Positions 33,201-48,200 of a stretch of 64,000 nt of DNA are shown piece by piece (within the stretch, counting starts at the first letter, position 1; each line of letters begins with the position of its first letter). Position numbers and translations under genes: made by a program. Where the stretch lies: NCBI RefSeq assembly GCF_000003815.2, contig NC_049979.1:13984850-14048849 (forward strand), in the 5' to 3' direction. Origin of the DNA: Branchiostoma floridae (Eukaryota; Chordata; Leptocardii; Amphioxiformes; Branchiostomatidae). The notes beneath the pieces are model-generated. The model saw only the letters and a list, made by a program, of their open reading frames with translations, did no database searches and was not told where the DNA came from.

Positions 33201-36200
33201 TTGTTGTCGTTGCATCTCTGTAAAAATACTATATTGGTCTATTTGAGATGTTTTGTGAACATTTCTGTTTACTGTAGCAACTGTACATAATTTGATGTAT
33301 ATTGTACAAATTTATGCCAACATGCAATTTTGCATGTAATTTTAACTGATTAACTATTTCTATCACACGTATACCATGGCATGAGTTCAGGTCTGGACTA
33401 ACCAGCCTGGACCTGAACACAGACTTGTTGCAAGTTTTTTTTTTTTTTTTTTTTTTCGCCCTGTCGCTTCAATTTTTTTAGGAAAAAATCCGAGAACCAA
33501 CAAATTAAATTGGTATGGCCTTAACTAAAAATCATAGAAAGGCCTGAAATCCTTTTTCATCTCATTACAGGCTAGAACTTGAGGTTCACAGATTATGAAG
33601 TGTATGCTGGCTCAAGTCAAACAATTAGGCAATATTAATATATATATTGCACCCTCAGGTTTAAATGTTGGCACAGATCTAGACCCCTGCAGAGTAATCT
33701 CCAAGCAGATTCCTCCGGTGGCATAAAACAGTAACATAAGCTGGGGAAGGACTTCAGCCGGCAGAGGGGTAAAATTGGCCACCGCGGTGTTTTTACCTGC
33801 AGAGTACCTACCAATATCGTCATCCTCTGTCTCAGATGTATCGCTCTCCTCGGTTGATATGTAGTCGTCCTTCATGGAGTCCTGAGGGAGGGTTTCATCA
33901 GCTATGGTGTCTGCCTGAGAAATATCGGCCTGCTCGGAGGTGCTCTGTGGGGTGGGGGGTGAGGAACGACCAATCGGCAAACTGGGAGGATCATCACTCT
34001 GGGAAAGAGGAAAAACATGTACATATATTATATAGGTTAAGAAGTGATATGAATGGCACAATTTTGTAAGGATTGGAAGAGAAAGGAAAAAAGAATAAAC
34101 AGAAACTATTTGGTATGGCCTACATGTATTACACTTCTGGACTACTAAATACCATATTGTTAATTCATCACATTGCCTAGAAATAGAAAACCAATATCAC
34201 AAAATATGGCATTGCTATCAAACTGAACACAGGAATAAACCTGAGAAGTAGTGAGGGGCAGGCCCAGATGGACGAGCATGTGCTGAGGCACCAGCAGGGA
34301 CGGGTGAATGAGGAATGACTGTGGATATAAGTAAATATCCTTCATCTTCTCAATAATGATATCGTCCTCTACAATGCTGATTCAGGGCAGCAATCAAAAT
34401 TTCAGCATCCATACAACAGATGACAAATTCCAGCAATCAAAAAAGATAAATGAAAAACAGACAACCTTACTAAGTAATGCAAGCATGTTATGGCACAGAT
34501 AAACAGTAACTGTTGTATCTGTCACATATTTACAAATATACAATCATGTACATGGCTCTGCAAAGAGGAGATGACCTTTTAAATCAAGCAGAGAGTTATG
34601 TGACACAGATATTCCTGTTGTCATCACCAATCAATATCTATAAATCAACCGAGTAATGGTTACAAGAGGGGAGTGTTGTGAGCTCAGATGTTACCATCAG
34701 GACTTGACACCCTGATCTAACCTTACATGACAAATATTGCATGACTGTTGATGACAAAAAATGGCAGGCATGTCACGTACAGGGTAATCAAACCCCAGTA
34801 CTGTCACTTACATTAAGTGCTATTTTGTCTTCAGGCAAAATTTTGTACATTAGACCGACTTCTTAAAAGTGACATCATTCTGAAATGGCACTCTGGGAAC
34901 CAAATGTCATTTTTGTTTGTTGTGTTATCAGAAAATTTGATCAACTTAACTTGGTTGCAACCAGCCCAAGTAAAAGTAGGAAGATGACGGATCAATGCAA
35001 ATTCCTGGCATTGATCCTAATGACATACATTACATAGATATTTCCACAGAGACTCTGTAGGCTTTCTGCTGTAATCAGAAAATGAAATACCATAATCTGT
35101 TTTCTGCACCCAGAAGACCGGTGGTCAGAAGTGAACTGAATAAATCTGGTTACCTGGATATGTTAACAATGCAATGTTATGGAACAAAGGATATGTGTTC
35201 TGGAACAGTATAAGAATTTTTTTTCAAAATCTTTTCCACTGTATAGACAGTGTATATCATATCGAAAGATGGAAGTTTCAGTATTCTTTCCAAAACGCAT
35301 ATTTGACCCATACCTACTTCACTCAAGCCACTGGTAGATTTGGAAGGTACATGTACATGTACTCTTGCTTAGGGTGATTAGTGACCACAGCACTATACCA
35401 TAACATTAATCACAAAGTACTTTGTATAGATAACCATCACAACTACTAGAGACAACAAATCACAGATAAATAGAATAAAAATTCTAACTTCAGTGATGAA
35501 TTCTAACTACAATATTAACTGCTGCATGTGAACAGAAAGGTTAATGCATGCACAGGTGATTCCACAATACCTCTACAACCTTGTCCATGTCCATGACTGA
35601 GAAAAGACTGCAGTGGTTCTTAAACGATGCCAAGGAAATTTCCATTCTGAACCTGACAAGAGCTAACTCCTCAAGCCTTAAGACAAGCACAACTTGTCAC
35701 TGCCAACATTCTCACTCATCCTCTTGGCTCTGCTCCACCCAACCAGCTGAAACGCTGACCCTGATATATCGAACAATGGCACGGGAATTTTCCATTCATA
35801 TGCAGATGACATCATATATTGTCCCCTCTGCCAGGGGATCGATCCTGTCTCAACAATTAGGTACTACATGGCTGGGGCCACAAATCACAGCAGCACATTC
35901 TTCCTCTGAGGAACAGCAATAAACATACAGCATCTTAACCTCAGGCACACTACATTATTAACTGATCAAAATAACTTCCTCACTATTCTTAATTCATGTA
36001 ATTGATACATATGCAGGCAAGTCCAATTAACAGAAGAACTTGATGGATCTGTCAAACGTCAATCGTAATAATCATGAAGAGAAAACATGAAAACAGTACC
36101 AAGATCTCCGGTTTCACGTAGCTGAGGAAGCCATTGCCTTGCATATTGAGTGCTCGACCTTGTCATTAAGGTAAAGAGAAATGGGGTTGGCATATCTAGA

Positions 36201-39200
36201 CAGCTCTGACGGGTCCATTGGGAGACCAGAACATGGGGTCTATTATGAATATTTGAATACCCTGACCTTATATTGTGATTGGCGGATGGCCCAGAGATGA
36301 GAGTTGTCAACATGATCATAACCACACACATGAAATGATTCTGGGAGGGACAGGTACTATAGGACTGGTACAGATTAACAATGCAGAAAGATGTTATCAA
36401 CTTGAACCAAAAACATCAGGAAAGATTGGCGCTGAAAACATTTTATGCAGCCCCCATAAACCTTAAAACTATACAATACAATACCTATCAATAAGCACTG
36501 CTGGTTCAAACCTACAACAAGAAGGCTAAAATAGAAGTCTACATGGACTATCTACAGTTCAGCGTATACACACTGACTACATCATTGTGTTTTAAAATTT
36601 TCAATAACATTTCTGAATCAGAAGACCACATATTTGGTTTACCTTGTTTAGTTTGAGAAACATGGAATGGTACTAATGTTGCCCTTCGGGGAAAGGTGGG
36701 CGTGTACACATTGGAGATGACACATTGATTACATCCAAAAGTCAAATGCAATCTAGAGGTGATAAGAGCAAAAACACTGATGACAATTACAGATATCTAG
36801 CACTACAGTTATCAGGGAAACATCAAGGACTTGTCATGGTACTTCTACTTCAATCATTTTTGTAGTACATTCCATAAGTTGTAGGATTAGAAAAAAAAAT
36901 GATGGCAAAGGGGAGACAATGTCACAGAAAGGTGAAACAAAATGGCTAATAGATAATAGATAACTGTCCCACCAAAAAGACATTGAAAAAAAGCCAAAAC
37001 AAGTCCTGCTTGGAGATCATATTTTGACTGGACTTAGTCAACATCCCACTCCATAATGATGAGGTCTTCCATTTATTATATGTGATTGATTAACAGTGCT
37101 GACAGATGTTAAAGTAGAGGGGGGATCCATATTGAAAAACATACACAGTACATAAAGGTGTGTAGTGTACCAAAGGTTGTGTGGACAGTGGAACATAAAA
37201 GAGCCTTTTTTCACCAAAGCACACATGCTATACAAAGAAGCACAAAAATAACAATATAAAGTTCATACATTATTCAATAGGAAGTGCTGGCAGTACAGTA
37301 TCCAACATGCAACCTATTACTATTTTTAGTATCTAATGCTGTTTTTTTTTTACTTGGGTGGCAATCAAATGGTGATTGGGGAAAATACAAAATAATCTAT
37401 GTACAAAACTGTAGTTAAAATTTTACAAATGCCAAGCTTTAAGGCTATATCCAAATTTGGGACCTTTTTCAATTCTAAATTTTCAGCTTGGGTAATTAGG
37501 ATCCTTAATGAAAATTTTAAAATTTGATTGCTATTACAAGTACATATGAATACTTGTAAAAATGCAACTAAAACAAGTAAATGTGATGAAAATATGAGAC
37601 CCTGAGTGCTACCTACATGTACATTGTATATAGGAAACTGTTATGGTCCCACAGGCACCCCATTTTATCCTATCTGTAGTCAGCTAAGTACCCTTTCTGC
37701 TCCGGGGGATGTAATACATTACATGCAGGTGCCATAAATAAAACAGGTCTGATACTAGCCCCAGGTTACACATTGGACAGTGCATCCAACCCAATGAAAT
37801 AGGGATGCAATCTTATATCAGCTCTCAAAGGGTTTGTTCCTGCAGTGTGACTATGAAGGATCAACCTAGTTTGAGGTACTGCAATTCGCTCTGTCTCTGC
37901 TAGGAGGAGCAGGTCTATGACTAACCATAGGTGAGTCCACAGAGCTGAGGCGTGAGGGCTCACTGCTGGCAGGGCTGGGGATGGGGCTGGCCGCTCTCTG
38001 TGGAGTCCTGCTCCCAGTGCTGCCCTCCCCTTTCTTTGCATTCAAGTCCTCTGTTAGAGAAGACAGACGAGTCAAATTTTCATCACTTTTATTGTACAGA
38101 ATGTGTTAAACTTAATAACAGCCTCTTATATGTAGCCATGTTGTAACCAGTGATCTTGGAGTTCTCTACCAATGTTAGCCCTTGATAATGGCTTACAGCT
38201 AGTTGGACAACCTTGGCTGTATATACAGTCAAATGAATACGAATAAACATTGAGGTAAAGGGGTTACCAAAGGAAACGTGTGACATATCAGTCATCACAC
38301 TTACAATAGTCAAAGAAAGAAAATTCATGCAATTACAACCTCCATCAATAGACCATATCATATGATGCCAATATGGGATGTATCAAGCCAGTTCTGGATA
38401 CATTCATGCTGTATGTAAGTGATAATAAATAGTTCCATAGCTCCAAGTGTGAAAAAAATTATTTTCTTCTTCTTACCTGGCCATCTTGTGATTCCCCTTA
38501 CCGTTGATTTATATTTTTTTGGCAGTGTATAAAAGTGAAAGGCTACGGATACAAAAATAGTCCTTCACCAAATTTTGCACCAAAACAGTTGTCTAATTCC
38601 GACCTGTGGCATCATCATTGTCATCCTTGACATCAGCGACTGATTCTTCCACGATGTCATTCTCATTTTCTGCTGCAGAAGGGCAGATGTAATCCTCATC
38701 ATCGCTAGTTAAGCCTAGCTCCTCACCGTAACTCTGGTGAACATACTGCCAGAGTTCAGAGGGACTGAGTGGCTGTGTAAGAGACAGAGAGGACAGGTGA
38801 ATGTGGGAGGCTCGACTAGTTACCTGTGCTCTTACTGTCTGTTGCTGAGTCCTCCTCCTCACTACTGAAGTCCATCTCCCCATTGGTCAGTTTGAAGTAC
38901 TGCCACAGTTCGGAGGGGCTGAGTGGCTGAGGATGACCAATGGGAACACAAATAAAAACTCAGGTTCTTACCCATACTATCTCGTTCACTCAAGATGTTA
39001 GTCATCATTTTCACACTAAAGGATTTGAATTACAAGGCAGATAGATGCCAACAGGAGGATAGATTTGAGTTGTTATCATCTTTAGTGCTGTCTATTGCAT
39101 GTACGTGTGTTGTCTGATGGATAGTCTCACCAAATGTGTGCAAGTTTTCACAATAAACATGTATTTTACCCACACCCTATTGATGCAGTTTTGCTAAATA

Positions 39201-42200
39201 TGACTTTGAGACTATGCCCATTGCCAAGCAGCAGAACAAAGGTTGGAGAGTGAGGAAGAGGACAGGGTGCACCATTACATAAGTCATATTACATTATTAC
39301 AATAAGGCAGCATTATACAATGTAGAAAGTTCTCAGATATCCTTCCGCTCGTCAGAGCAAATTTTCACACATGAAATTACATTTCTCTACTGATGTGCCA
39401 TGCAGAAAAAAGACTTTCACGTAGTCAAATACCTGGGATGGCTACATTTTTAACATGTCCTAGTCACAAACATCCTGTATTGTTGTGTTACACTTCTAGT
39501 GTTCTGTCAATATCAGAAATGAAAGCATATATCTCTGAATGTCAACTGTGACAGACGTACTGACCTTTTCCAGTAAGGCATTCTGCCAAATCCTGAAGAT
39601 CATCATGTAGACACTGTCTCGTTGGGTGAAGGATGTCAGGAAATGCTGAAAACCAGACATCTGCACATCAGCTTTACTCAGCACGGTAGTTAACTGTTTA
39701 TTCTGACACTTAGAATTACTGTAGCCAGGTCACAACTACTTGACTAATACATAGGCAGGCATCCAACCAAATACTTTTAAAAGGGCAACAGCTATATAAA
39801 TGTTTTTGAATAGGATGCATCAGATGCCAGTAAAATTTTATGTAAAAAACTCTTACTTACAAAAAAACTCTATTCTTTGTTCCAAAGGCTTCAATATGCA
39901 AGGTAATTAGAATTTTGCTTGAAGAACATTTGGAAATCAAAATCTTACATGGGAAATTCTAAGGTTTAGCATTTCTAGTAATTTCTAAACACCTAAGCAA
40001 TAATGCAATATGACCCCTACCTTCTCGTTTTCTGTGCAGATCTGGATGGCGTTGGGTATGACTTTGGCAGTTTTCTCCTTGGTGATGGAGGTGATGTCCT
40101 TACATCTGATTGTCAGCTGTGGGGAGGGAGCAACAGGCAAGGTCACATACCAACGCATCATGCCTCCTTCATGGCCATACATGTAACCACTCTGATGTTC
40201 CTACTTTGTTCTCTACAGCATGTTGCTAAAGAACAACTTTTCCTACTGAACTTCTGCTAATAGTAGAAATGTAAACTTCTAGATCTGACTTTGTGGCGCC
40301 TGCTGAGATAACACAATCAATAACAAATATCCAAGATATGGAAAAAGGATATTGATCTTAAAAAATAGTGATTTATGCTTGGGGAGTACTTCCTTGTCAA
40401 TGTCAGTATCAAACAGCCCAACTTCACTGTTGGAGACAAAAAGGTGACCACTCACTTACAGAAAAAAAGGATAGTTACATGGTGTCTAATACTCTAAAAG
40501 CATCTCATCCATAAAATTGTAGTGGCACTGGACTTCCCCACATGCAAACTATAAATTTAGGATAGGGCAAGAGTTAAGGTTATGGCAATATTGGGGCACA
40601 TACACAATGTATATGTATATGCATACACCCCAAGCTGCATATTTGCTTGGTCATCATGATGGGTATCAACCTGAAATTGGAAACAAGTCTTGACAAGTGA
40701 TTACTCTTTCTTACAGTATGTTACAAAGCAATTGGTACCTACCCATGCTTTACAACCAAAAAGGGCCAGAGATGCACACCCAAGTACAGGTAGCTTGGGT
40801 CTCAGCAATGGCATCATTTTGGGAAATGGAAACATTTTTCAAATGCCAAATAGAAATGCAAGGCAAAGGGAGAAGGTGCCGACTGGACCACGCTGCTGGG
40901 AATGTGCTGCAATGCAGCCAGAAAGTTCACCCAGAAAGAAAAACTGAAGTTGATGGAATGTGCGTCAACTTCATTAAGAGCTAAATGCCACAATGTCGTA
41001 ATGTCTAGCGACAAGCAAGCGTTTTTGTCCTTACATCTGGTACAGTGCGTCAGAGGACCTATCTTTTACACCTTGGTGATAATGAATGAGATTGGGCCAG
41101 ATACAAACTCTAGGAGCCAGCTGGGACTCTGCAAAAACTGCTTGGGGTCAGGCAATGTGACAGCAAGTTTTGTTCCCTCTGCTTCCCACAATAAACATAG
41201 GGTTCATTACATGACACAAACAACAAATACTTTAGTGTAAGGCCACAAAATGTGCCATGAAAATCCCAAAATTGTCCATAATATATATCAATACCTCAAA
41301 TTGAAAATAAATCAATAGCAACATGTGCTGAAAAACAGACATATATCACGTCAAGTTCATACCAAATTACAAATTATTTTGGCTACGTCAGTTGATTAAG
41401 GGATATCTATGACTTTTTACTGCAACCTCGTAATGTTACGTAAGATGCAGAACTTCCCTTAGAAAAGGACATCTATGTCTAGAAGTATTATTAACACTAT
41501 TAACAGTGAAAGGGTCAAAACATTGCCATCCCATGTTAGAAAATCATAAAACTCTTTCTTCCCAGAGATGCAGTATTTTTCTTTCCTACCATTTCATAAG
41601 ATTAAGGCCCAATCTACACACAGGTTTTACCGATATCTGTGGAGATGTCGGGAGGGATCTAGAACGTAGGGGGCCGGACACCCATGGCGCTTGCAGTCAT
41701 AAACATATAGCACGATTTTCCAAATGGCGTTATATGCTAATGAGCCTTCCCGAAGTCGGGAAGCATCTACACGCGTGCGAAGCTGTCAGGGACCCCTGCT
41801 AAGCTATCGGTAAGGTATCGTACGGATGGTCCGGACCTTTCGGGAGAAATTTTCCTGATATCGTAATGGCGATATAGTAGTTCCATCTAGACTATGAAAA
41901 AAAGCTGTCGGCGAGAGGTTGTAGGCTCGCCGATATCGGGAAAAACTGTGTGTAGATCGTGCCTAAGGCTCCTTCAATAAAACAGAGTTCCTGAGCCATG
42001 AGCTCATCAAGCACAAAATACCAAACAGAATCAATTGCAAGAGATGAAAACACAGCTGTGGCAACTTGAGCTGTTTGCTATACTTCTGTGCGATTATAAT
42101 CATGTAATAGGACTACGTTGTTCACAACTCGTCTCTCATCACATTAAATTGCCCATCACAAAACTACCTGTAACCATTGTGCTGCTTGTGGTTTCCACAA

Positions 42201-45200
42201 CAACCACTTTAATCTTAACTGTGTAAAAAAAATGTCGGGAAGAGCAGATACCATAGGAAATAGTTTGGACTTTTTTGTTTGTTTCAATTACCATTTTTGT
42301 TGATGATGTCTTTGACTACCCTTTCTACTTTGTAATGACAAAAGATATCTTCATCTCTGGCCAGCAAACCTTTCTAATGGGAGAGATACAAAGGCCTGGA
42401 CTACCATTCATATATTCTGTATGTATGGAGGTCACATTTCATGCCTGTACTCACCAAAGTCTCCCATCTAAAGATGTTGGCGTAAAAGCAGACCCAATTT
42501 TCTGTGAGATAAAGTCTGCCATGGACCAGGATGTCCTTCTGCAGGGCACAGGAGTAGTCTAGAACACAGTTTGAGAACAAAATGTGGTAAATGTTCCAGC
42601 ATAAATCTTGTCATATACCTTGGGGCCACATTTGACAGACAACAGTCATTCCGTCGTGCTAATGTCATTGTCCAAGATGCCTCCGGCAACGGTATTTTCA
42701 GGCTGTCTATCATTAGAAGACAATCAAAAAAAGTCATGCGACGTTTTTTTCTCAAATCATTGTGCTACGACCTCAGAGCTGGTCGTGTGACCCTTCAGTG
42801 GGGGTCTGTGACTATATACACATCTAAAAGAGGAATCGTCACCAGCAAAGGAAGTGGATCATATGCTAATAAGCCTGCAGTGTGTTATTTTCTGCCCGAA
42901 AAGAAAAACTACATTTTCTTTCTAAACATACATGTAGTCAGTAATGGAAACATATATTTGTTCCAGTGCAATGCCTGGCCACCTGGTTATTATTATTTCA
43001 TCCATGGCATTGCCCCTATTCCTTGATCTATATTACTGCTGACGTCCATGAATGCAGGGTTCAATTCCAGATTTTGCTGTCTCTGCATGTCATGAATCTT
43101 ATCCTTTGAAGAGGACACTGCAGGCGTTCTGAACGCTTCTAAAGACAATCGTTGCCCACAACGATAAACACACGAGTATGTAACTGTCTAAAGTTCTAAA
43201 GGCCTAAAGTTGCCCTTAGTGTGTTTGTACAACATCACAAACTAAAATTCATACCCCCACATGACATGCACATGTGCACTTATGAATGTTGTTCCTGTTA
43301 CTTACCTACAAGTAATCTTTCTGTTTCGGGCAGATGCTTGAAAAGCTTGTGGAAATCTTCACACTTTGACTTGTATGTTGGATGCAGCATCTACAGATAC
43401 AAGGAATAAGAATAAAACTGACAAACTATGGCAGGAAGAAAAATTGTTATAAAAAAAACTTGAAATTAAACTTAAATTAAAGTTTGTTGTTTTTTCTGTG
43501 ATCCTGAATGACAAAGACTGTAGAATAGGGACCACTTATTAAGGAGTGTAGAAATCACATTTCTAACTTCAGGAGTAACTAGATTTAAGGGAAAATCTGG
43601 ATAAAACCAAAGAGGTTAAATGTCATTTGTAAGTTGTTTTATCCCAAACCTGGTCTTTTGGGCCAGAATCACATTTGCATGGCTACAGATTGAGTTTGCA
43701 GCTCACAACTTATAGATGAGCATGAGGCTAAACAGGTGACTGATGTTTCTCCAGAATCTGGTGTTCTAAGAACTCAGATAAGACAGAGTGAACCTGGTTT
43801 CAATCTTAACACGACCTAAAAAAAAAGGCCTAGAATGTTGTTGTGCACGAACTGTTTGTCAACCGTAATATAGGTCTGGTTATATTACACATGGCTCATG
43901 ATCTTTTACTTTGAACAAGGATAATGTGTAGGAACATTAATTTTAAGTACTTGAAGATCAACTGCAACCAGTACAATACAATACTCACCTGTGCAGTGCT
44001 TAAGGTTAAACAACTTGCTGATAGCCCCATTTGGCCGAATGGGGTATTGAAGTGGTCAAAGAGCAGTTTTAGCTAATACCCATGACCTGTTTACTTTTAC
44101 TTACACTTAAATACAAACAAATAACTGAGTGAGAAATGAAAGCGGGGTTATTGGAAAGCCTACTGTGACTATTGTTATTGCAAAGGTTACATGATAAATG
44201 TTAATGTTAGTAGCTTTCATGCAAGAAGTAAGCAGAACAAACAGCGCTGCTTAAATAGGGCACAAGCACGTCACACCTTCTATAAACTTGACCTTCTACC
44301 AAGCTCACAGTACAGGAAGGAGGGTGCAATAATTGCAATCAATATAGGTAACACTTACATTGTACCAATTTGATGATTTCTGCAAGACAATACGAAACAG
44401 ATTTAGTACTGAGCAGTGAATTAGTGGTTGTGTCACACAGTACATGACAATACCAAGGCTGCAGCACCGTGTGTATGTGACATGCTCCATGCATATAATG
44501 AACATGTGCCGTCAAGACAGTACCTGTTGGACTCCAGCGTGGAGGACACATCACAAGCTACTACTGAACTGTTACAACATGAAGCATGTACCACAGATGT
44601 CCCCAGGGTTTAGTGGCAAGCGCAAATTTCAGTCTGTAGGAGATTCAATTTCCTCTACATATAGATGTTGACAAAGTTTCATTCCAAATTTCAGTGATTG
44701 TTGCTAAAATATCCTGTGAAATATTATAGCACCATGTTACACAGTTTCAAATACAGCTATCACTGCATCTTGAACAGGTGTTATAACAGTCCCAATATTT
44801 TAATACTGATAACAAAGAAGGTAAACCTTTAAAGGCGCCCTCTCACAGTTTGCGTCACGTCAAAGATAAAGAATGAATTTTACTACTTTTTGTGTATTTT
44901 GTCATCTTCTAAGTCATACTTTTGCGTATTATGCAATATCTAGATTATAAAAAATTGGACAAAATAACAAAACAGTGACGCAGTGAATGAACCCCGCAGT
45001 GACTCAAGCTTGACGCCAGTGCAGTGAGAGTGCACCTTAAGAAGCTTTTGCCACTTGTTTTGTGAAACTTAACAGTCGACTTCTACCTGTGTCCTGGGGA
45101 CAATCCTGGCTCATCCTACAGACTGTCACAATTAATGTGTCATGCAGCAGTCATCATGCTTTCATCAACCATTTCTACATATACATGTACTCAGACATGA

Positions 45201-48200
45201 CAACATGGTGGTACAAAGAATTGAGCATGGTGATATCAGCTTTGTATCATGAGAGTTGCGTCTATAGTAACACCAGCCTAAATTATGCATATTATATTAG
45301 CACACTTCTAATGAAACCATATTTCCACAAGTATTTCCATTGTGCAAGGAGTTGATTGCATATTGAAAATTTGACAGTTTTGATCCAAGTCTCCTAGATA
45401 TTCAATGGCCAATTTAGCCAATTTTCACTTCATGCCAACATCATATTTTAAAAGACAATAATAGAATTTAAGAATACTTATTATCACCCTATACTTCTTT
45501 AGAATATTTCCTGATAATTTACAGCATGGTAAAACATAACAAGCTTGATATACAAGAAAATCAATGTAGAATATTGAATATCACAAGTTCCACATCTTTA
45601 AGTGACAAATTATATCCTTCAAATAAATTGTGAAGTCACACTTGTGTGAATGTACAGGAACTTGAGATAAACAATTTATGTTATGTACCTTAGAGTTTTT
45701 GCCATTACTTCTGTTGCCCTTTTGGCCTGAGTGTGCCCTCTCAGGCATCTCGGGAGTACGGTCACCACTGGTCCCCTTCTCTACCATGCTGGGGCCCTCA
45801 TCAGCAGACGAGTGCTTGCTGTGTGGCACACGGGGGCTGAGGAAAGACAAAGCGGTAGAATCACTCAGTACATGATATCATGGTATATACCTTTTTGACA
45901 ACCATAACATCCACTACCACAAAAAACATAACGTCTGTCTGAAATAACTCTCTTTGAAAGGAAACGCCTTATTTATGAAAAGCTAACTTGAGGCTTGACT
46001 TGTATCTGCACGCTTCCGAAAAAGGTCACACAGTGGAACACTACCACTAACGCTAACACTATCTCCAGGTACCTCTCAGACAAGCTTTTCCACGGCATCC
46101 AGCCTTTTCGTCGCCTTCTCTTCCCTGCTTTTAACCTCATCAGATCTGACTGTTTTCTGAGCTACCTACAAACGATGCGAGTCTCAGTTGAAATAAACAA
46201 TCATGTAAGGCATAATGTAACTATTCATGAAACTGCCACACTGCTATGAGAGGGGGGAGTCTATGTAAATATAGCAGATTCAATTGTTAATCAGCTTAAT
46301 AATAATGCCAATAAGTTGACCTCAGCAATCTGATATGTGTCCTACCTTCCTTTTCAATATCATTTACAGATTGAAGTACTATAATGTACAAGGAACTGAC
46401 ATGCTGCATTTCTTTCCAGCACCTTTGGTTCTATCACAAATCTAATGTTTCAAATGTTTGTCAATTATTAACATTACAACCAAAAGCAAGGTCGGGGAAT
46501 AAATCACACCTGCATCTCGGCAAACAGTTCCGAAATGCCATGACTTGTGACAGGATAAATGGTAAGTTACATGTTGTCTCTCGTACCAAAACCAACATCT
46601 AACAGGTAGCACTAGACAGTGAATATTCAAGACTTGGACAGATGGGGGCACCGGAAATGACGTGCAGTCTCAAAGCAACAGCACTGATTAGACTGGGGCC
46701 TACATTCTTGGAAATTTGATGGCTGATAGATGTGCATCTTGATGCCTTGACATTGGAACACAAAAACTATCGTACATATGGGACATAGCAAGGACAAATG
46801 GCTGCTCTACATGTAGATGCCACTTACGCATGAAAGGGACCAAACAACACATATGGCAAGTGTCGAGAATCAAAAAGCTATTTCAGACAATATATGAGGG
46901 TGGAACAATAATAGGTTTTGAAATGTAGCTCTCCTATGGGGCTCATTTACCTGTTTCACAGCAACATATATACAAGGAATGAGCCCTACATACATGTATC
47001 TACCAAATACATGAGCTGGTTGTGTCAAAGGTAGAGATCTGAAAGGACCTTATCTTTCAGAAGTTAAGACACTAATGTAAGCTCCATTTCTATTGATAGA
47101 AGTAGTGATGAATATTACTAATGGATATTGCTTTTACTGATTTTTTTTGTTGATGCTTGGTTTATCTTAACCTTGTCCCCTAATAGGCACACCATATTTG
47201 AATACTAGTTGTTGTATGCAATATTCTTTGGTTTGTTTCTATAGAAAAATAGGATGAAGCCACACAGGTGTGCAGTAACCTTCGACATGCTGCCAGGCAA
47301 CTGGTTCTGGTTCTGTAATAGTCCCTTGTTAGGGACATTTCACTGATGGAGGATCTAGAGGTGCAGCGTATGTATTGTCTACATGCCGGACAATAGGCTG
47401 CTCTTGAATGATTAATGCCTTGATCAACGTACAAAGAAGTAAAGGCTACTTTTGTGTCAGAGCATGTTTTTGGTTAATGAGGCCCAAATATCTGTTAGCT
47501 TTTCACCCTCTGCTGCTCGTGACAACAGGCACCTGGGAGGGGCACACCTGGCAACAGTTCTGCATCATTACAGAACTTTCACACATTATTTGATTGACAA
47601 ACATTTGAGATGACGAATAAAGCCATCTTGACATGTCTCCTTTGTCAGAGTGAATAATAAATACACTGAAGAGAGAGAAAGTACTCTTAAGCAAAAGGCT
47701 TACGATTCTTCAGGTAGAGATGATGCATTAATTGACTGGGTGTTGCTTGGGCACTAAGGAAGCTCTTTTAACATAAGCAACAGAAAAAACAGGTCATGAT
47801 GAAACTGTTTGAAAGTCTTATGGGAATGTTTATATCCAAATGGTTCCTCTAAATACAGTGGTAAGCCCACCCAGATATAATGCTAAGAGATATCTCTAAC
47901 AATGTTTACACAAAAATAGACAGCTTGATCCCTATCTACCTCATCTGGGACTTCAATTATGATAACTAGGCTAGTAGTTTGACTAAATCCAGGAAACACC
48001 TCATAACCATGGTTACAGTTACAACATTTGCAAAGAAAGAAAAAAGGAAGGAAGGCACACACATGAAGAAAACCAGAGTACACTGCATTAGGGGCCCCAA
48101 GCCTACACCATTTCTTCCTTCCACCAAAAAAATCAAGACCACAGCTGACTACAAGTATCCTGACAGATGAATGCATGCACACGCACGCTCACACACACAA

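Noticed and set aside
40902-41240. 112-codon plus-strand frame in a GRAMD1 intron
   Set aside because: No domain and opposite in strand to the host gene; judged chance.
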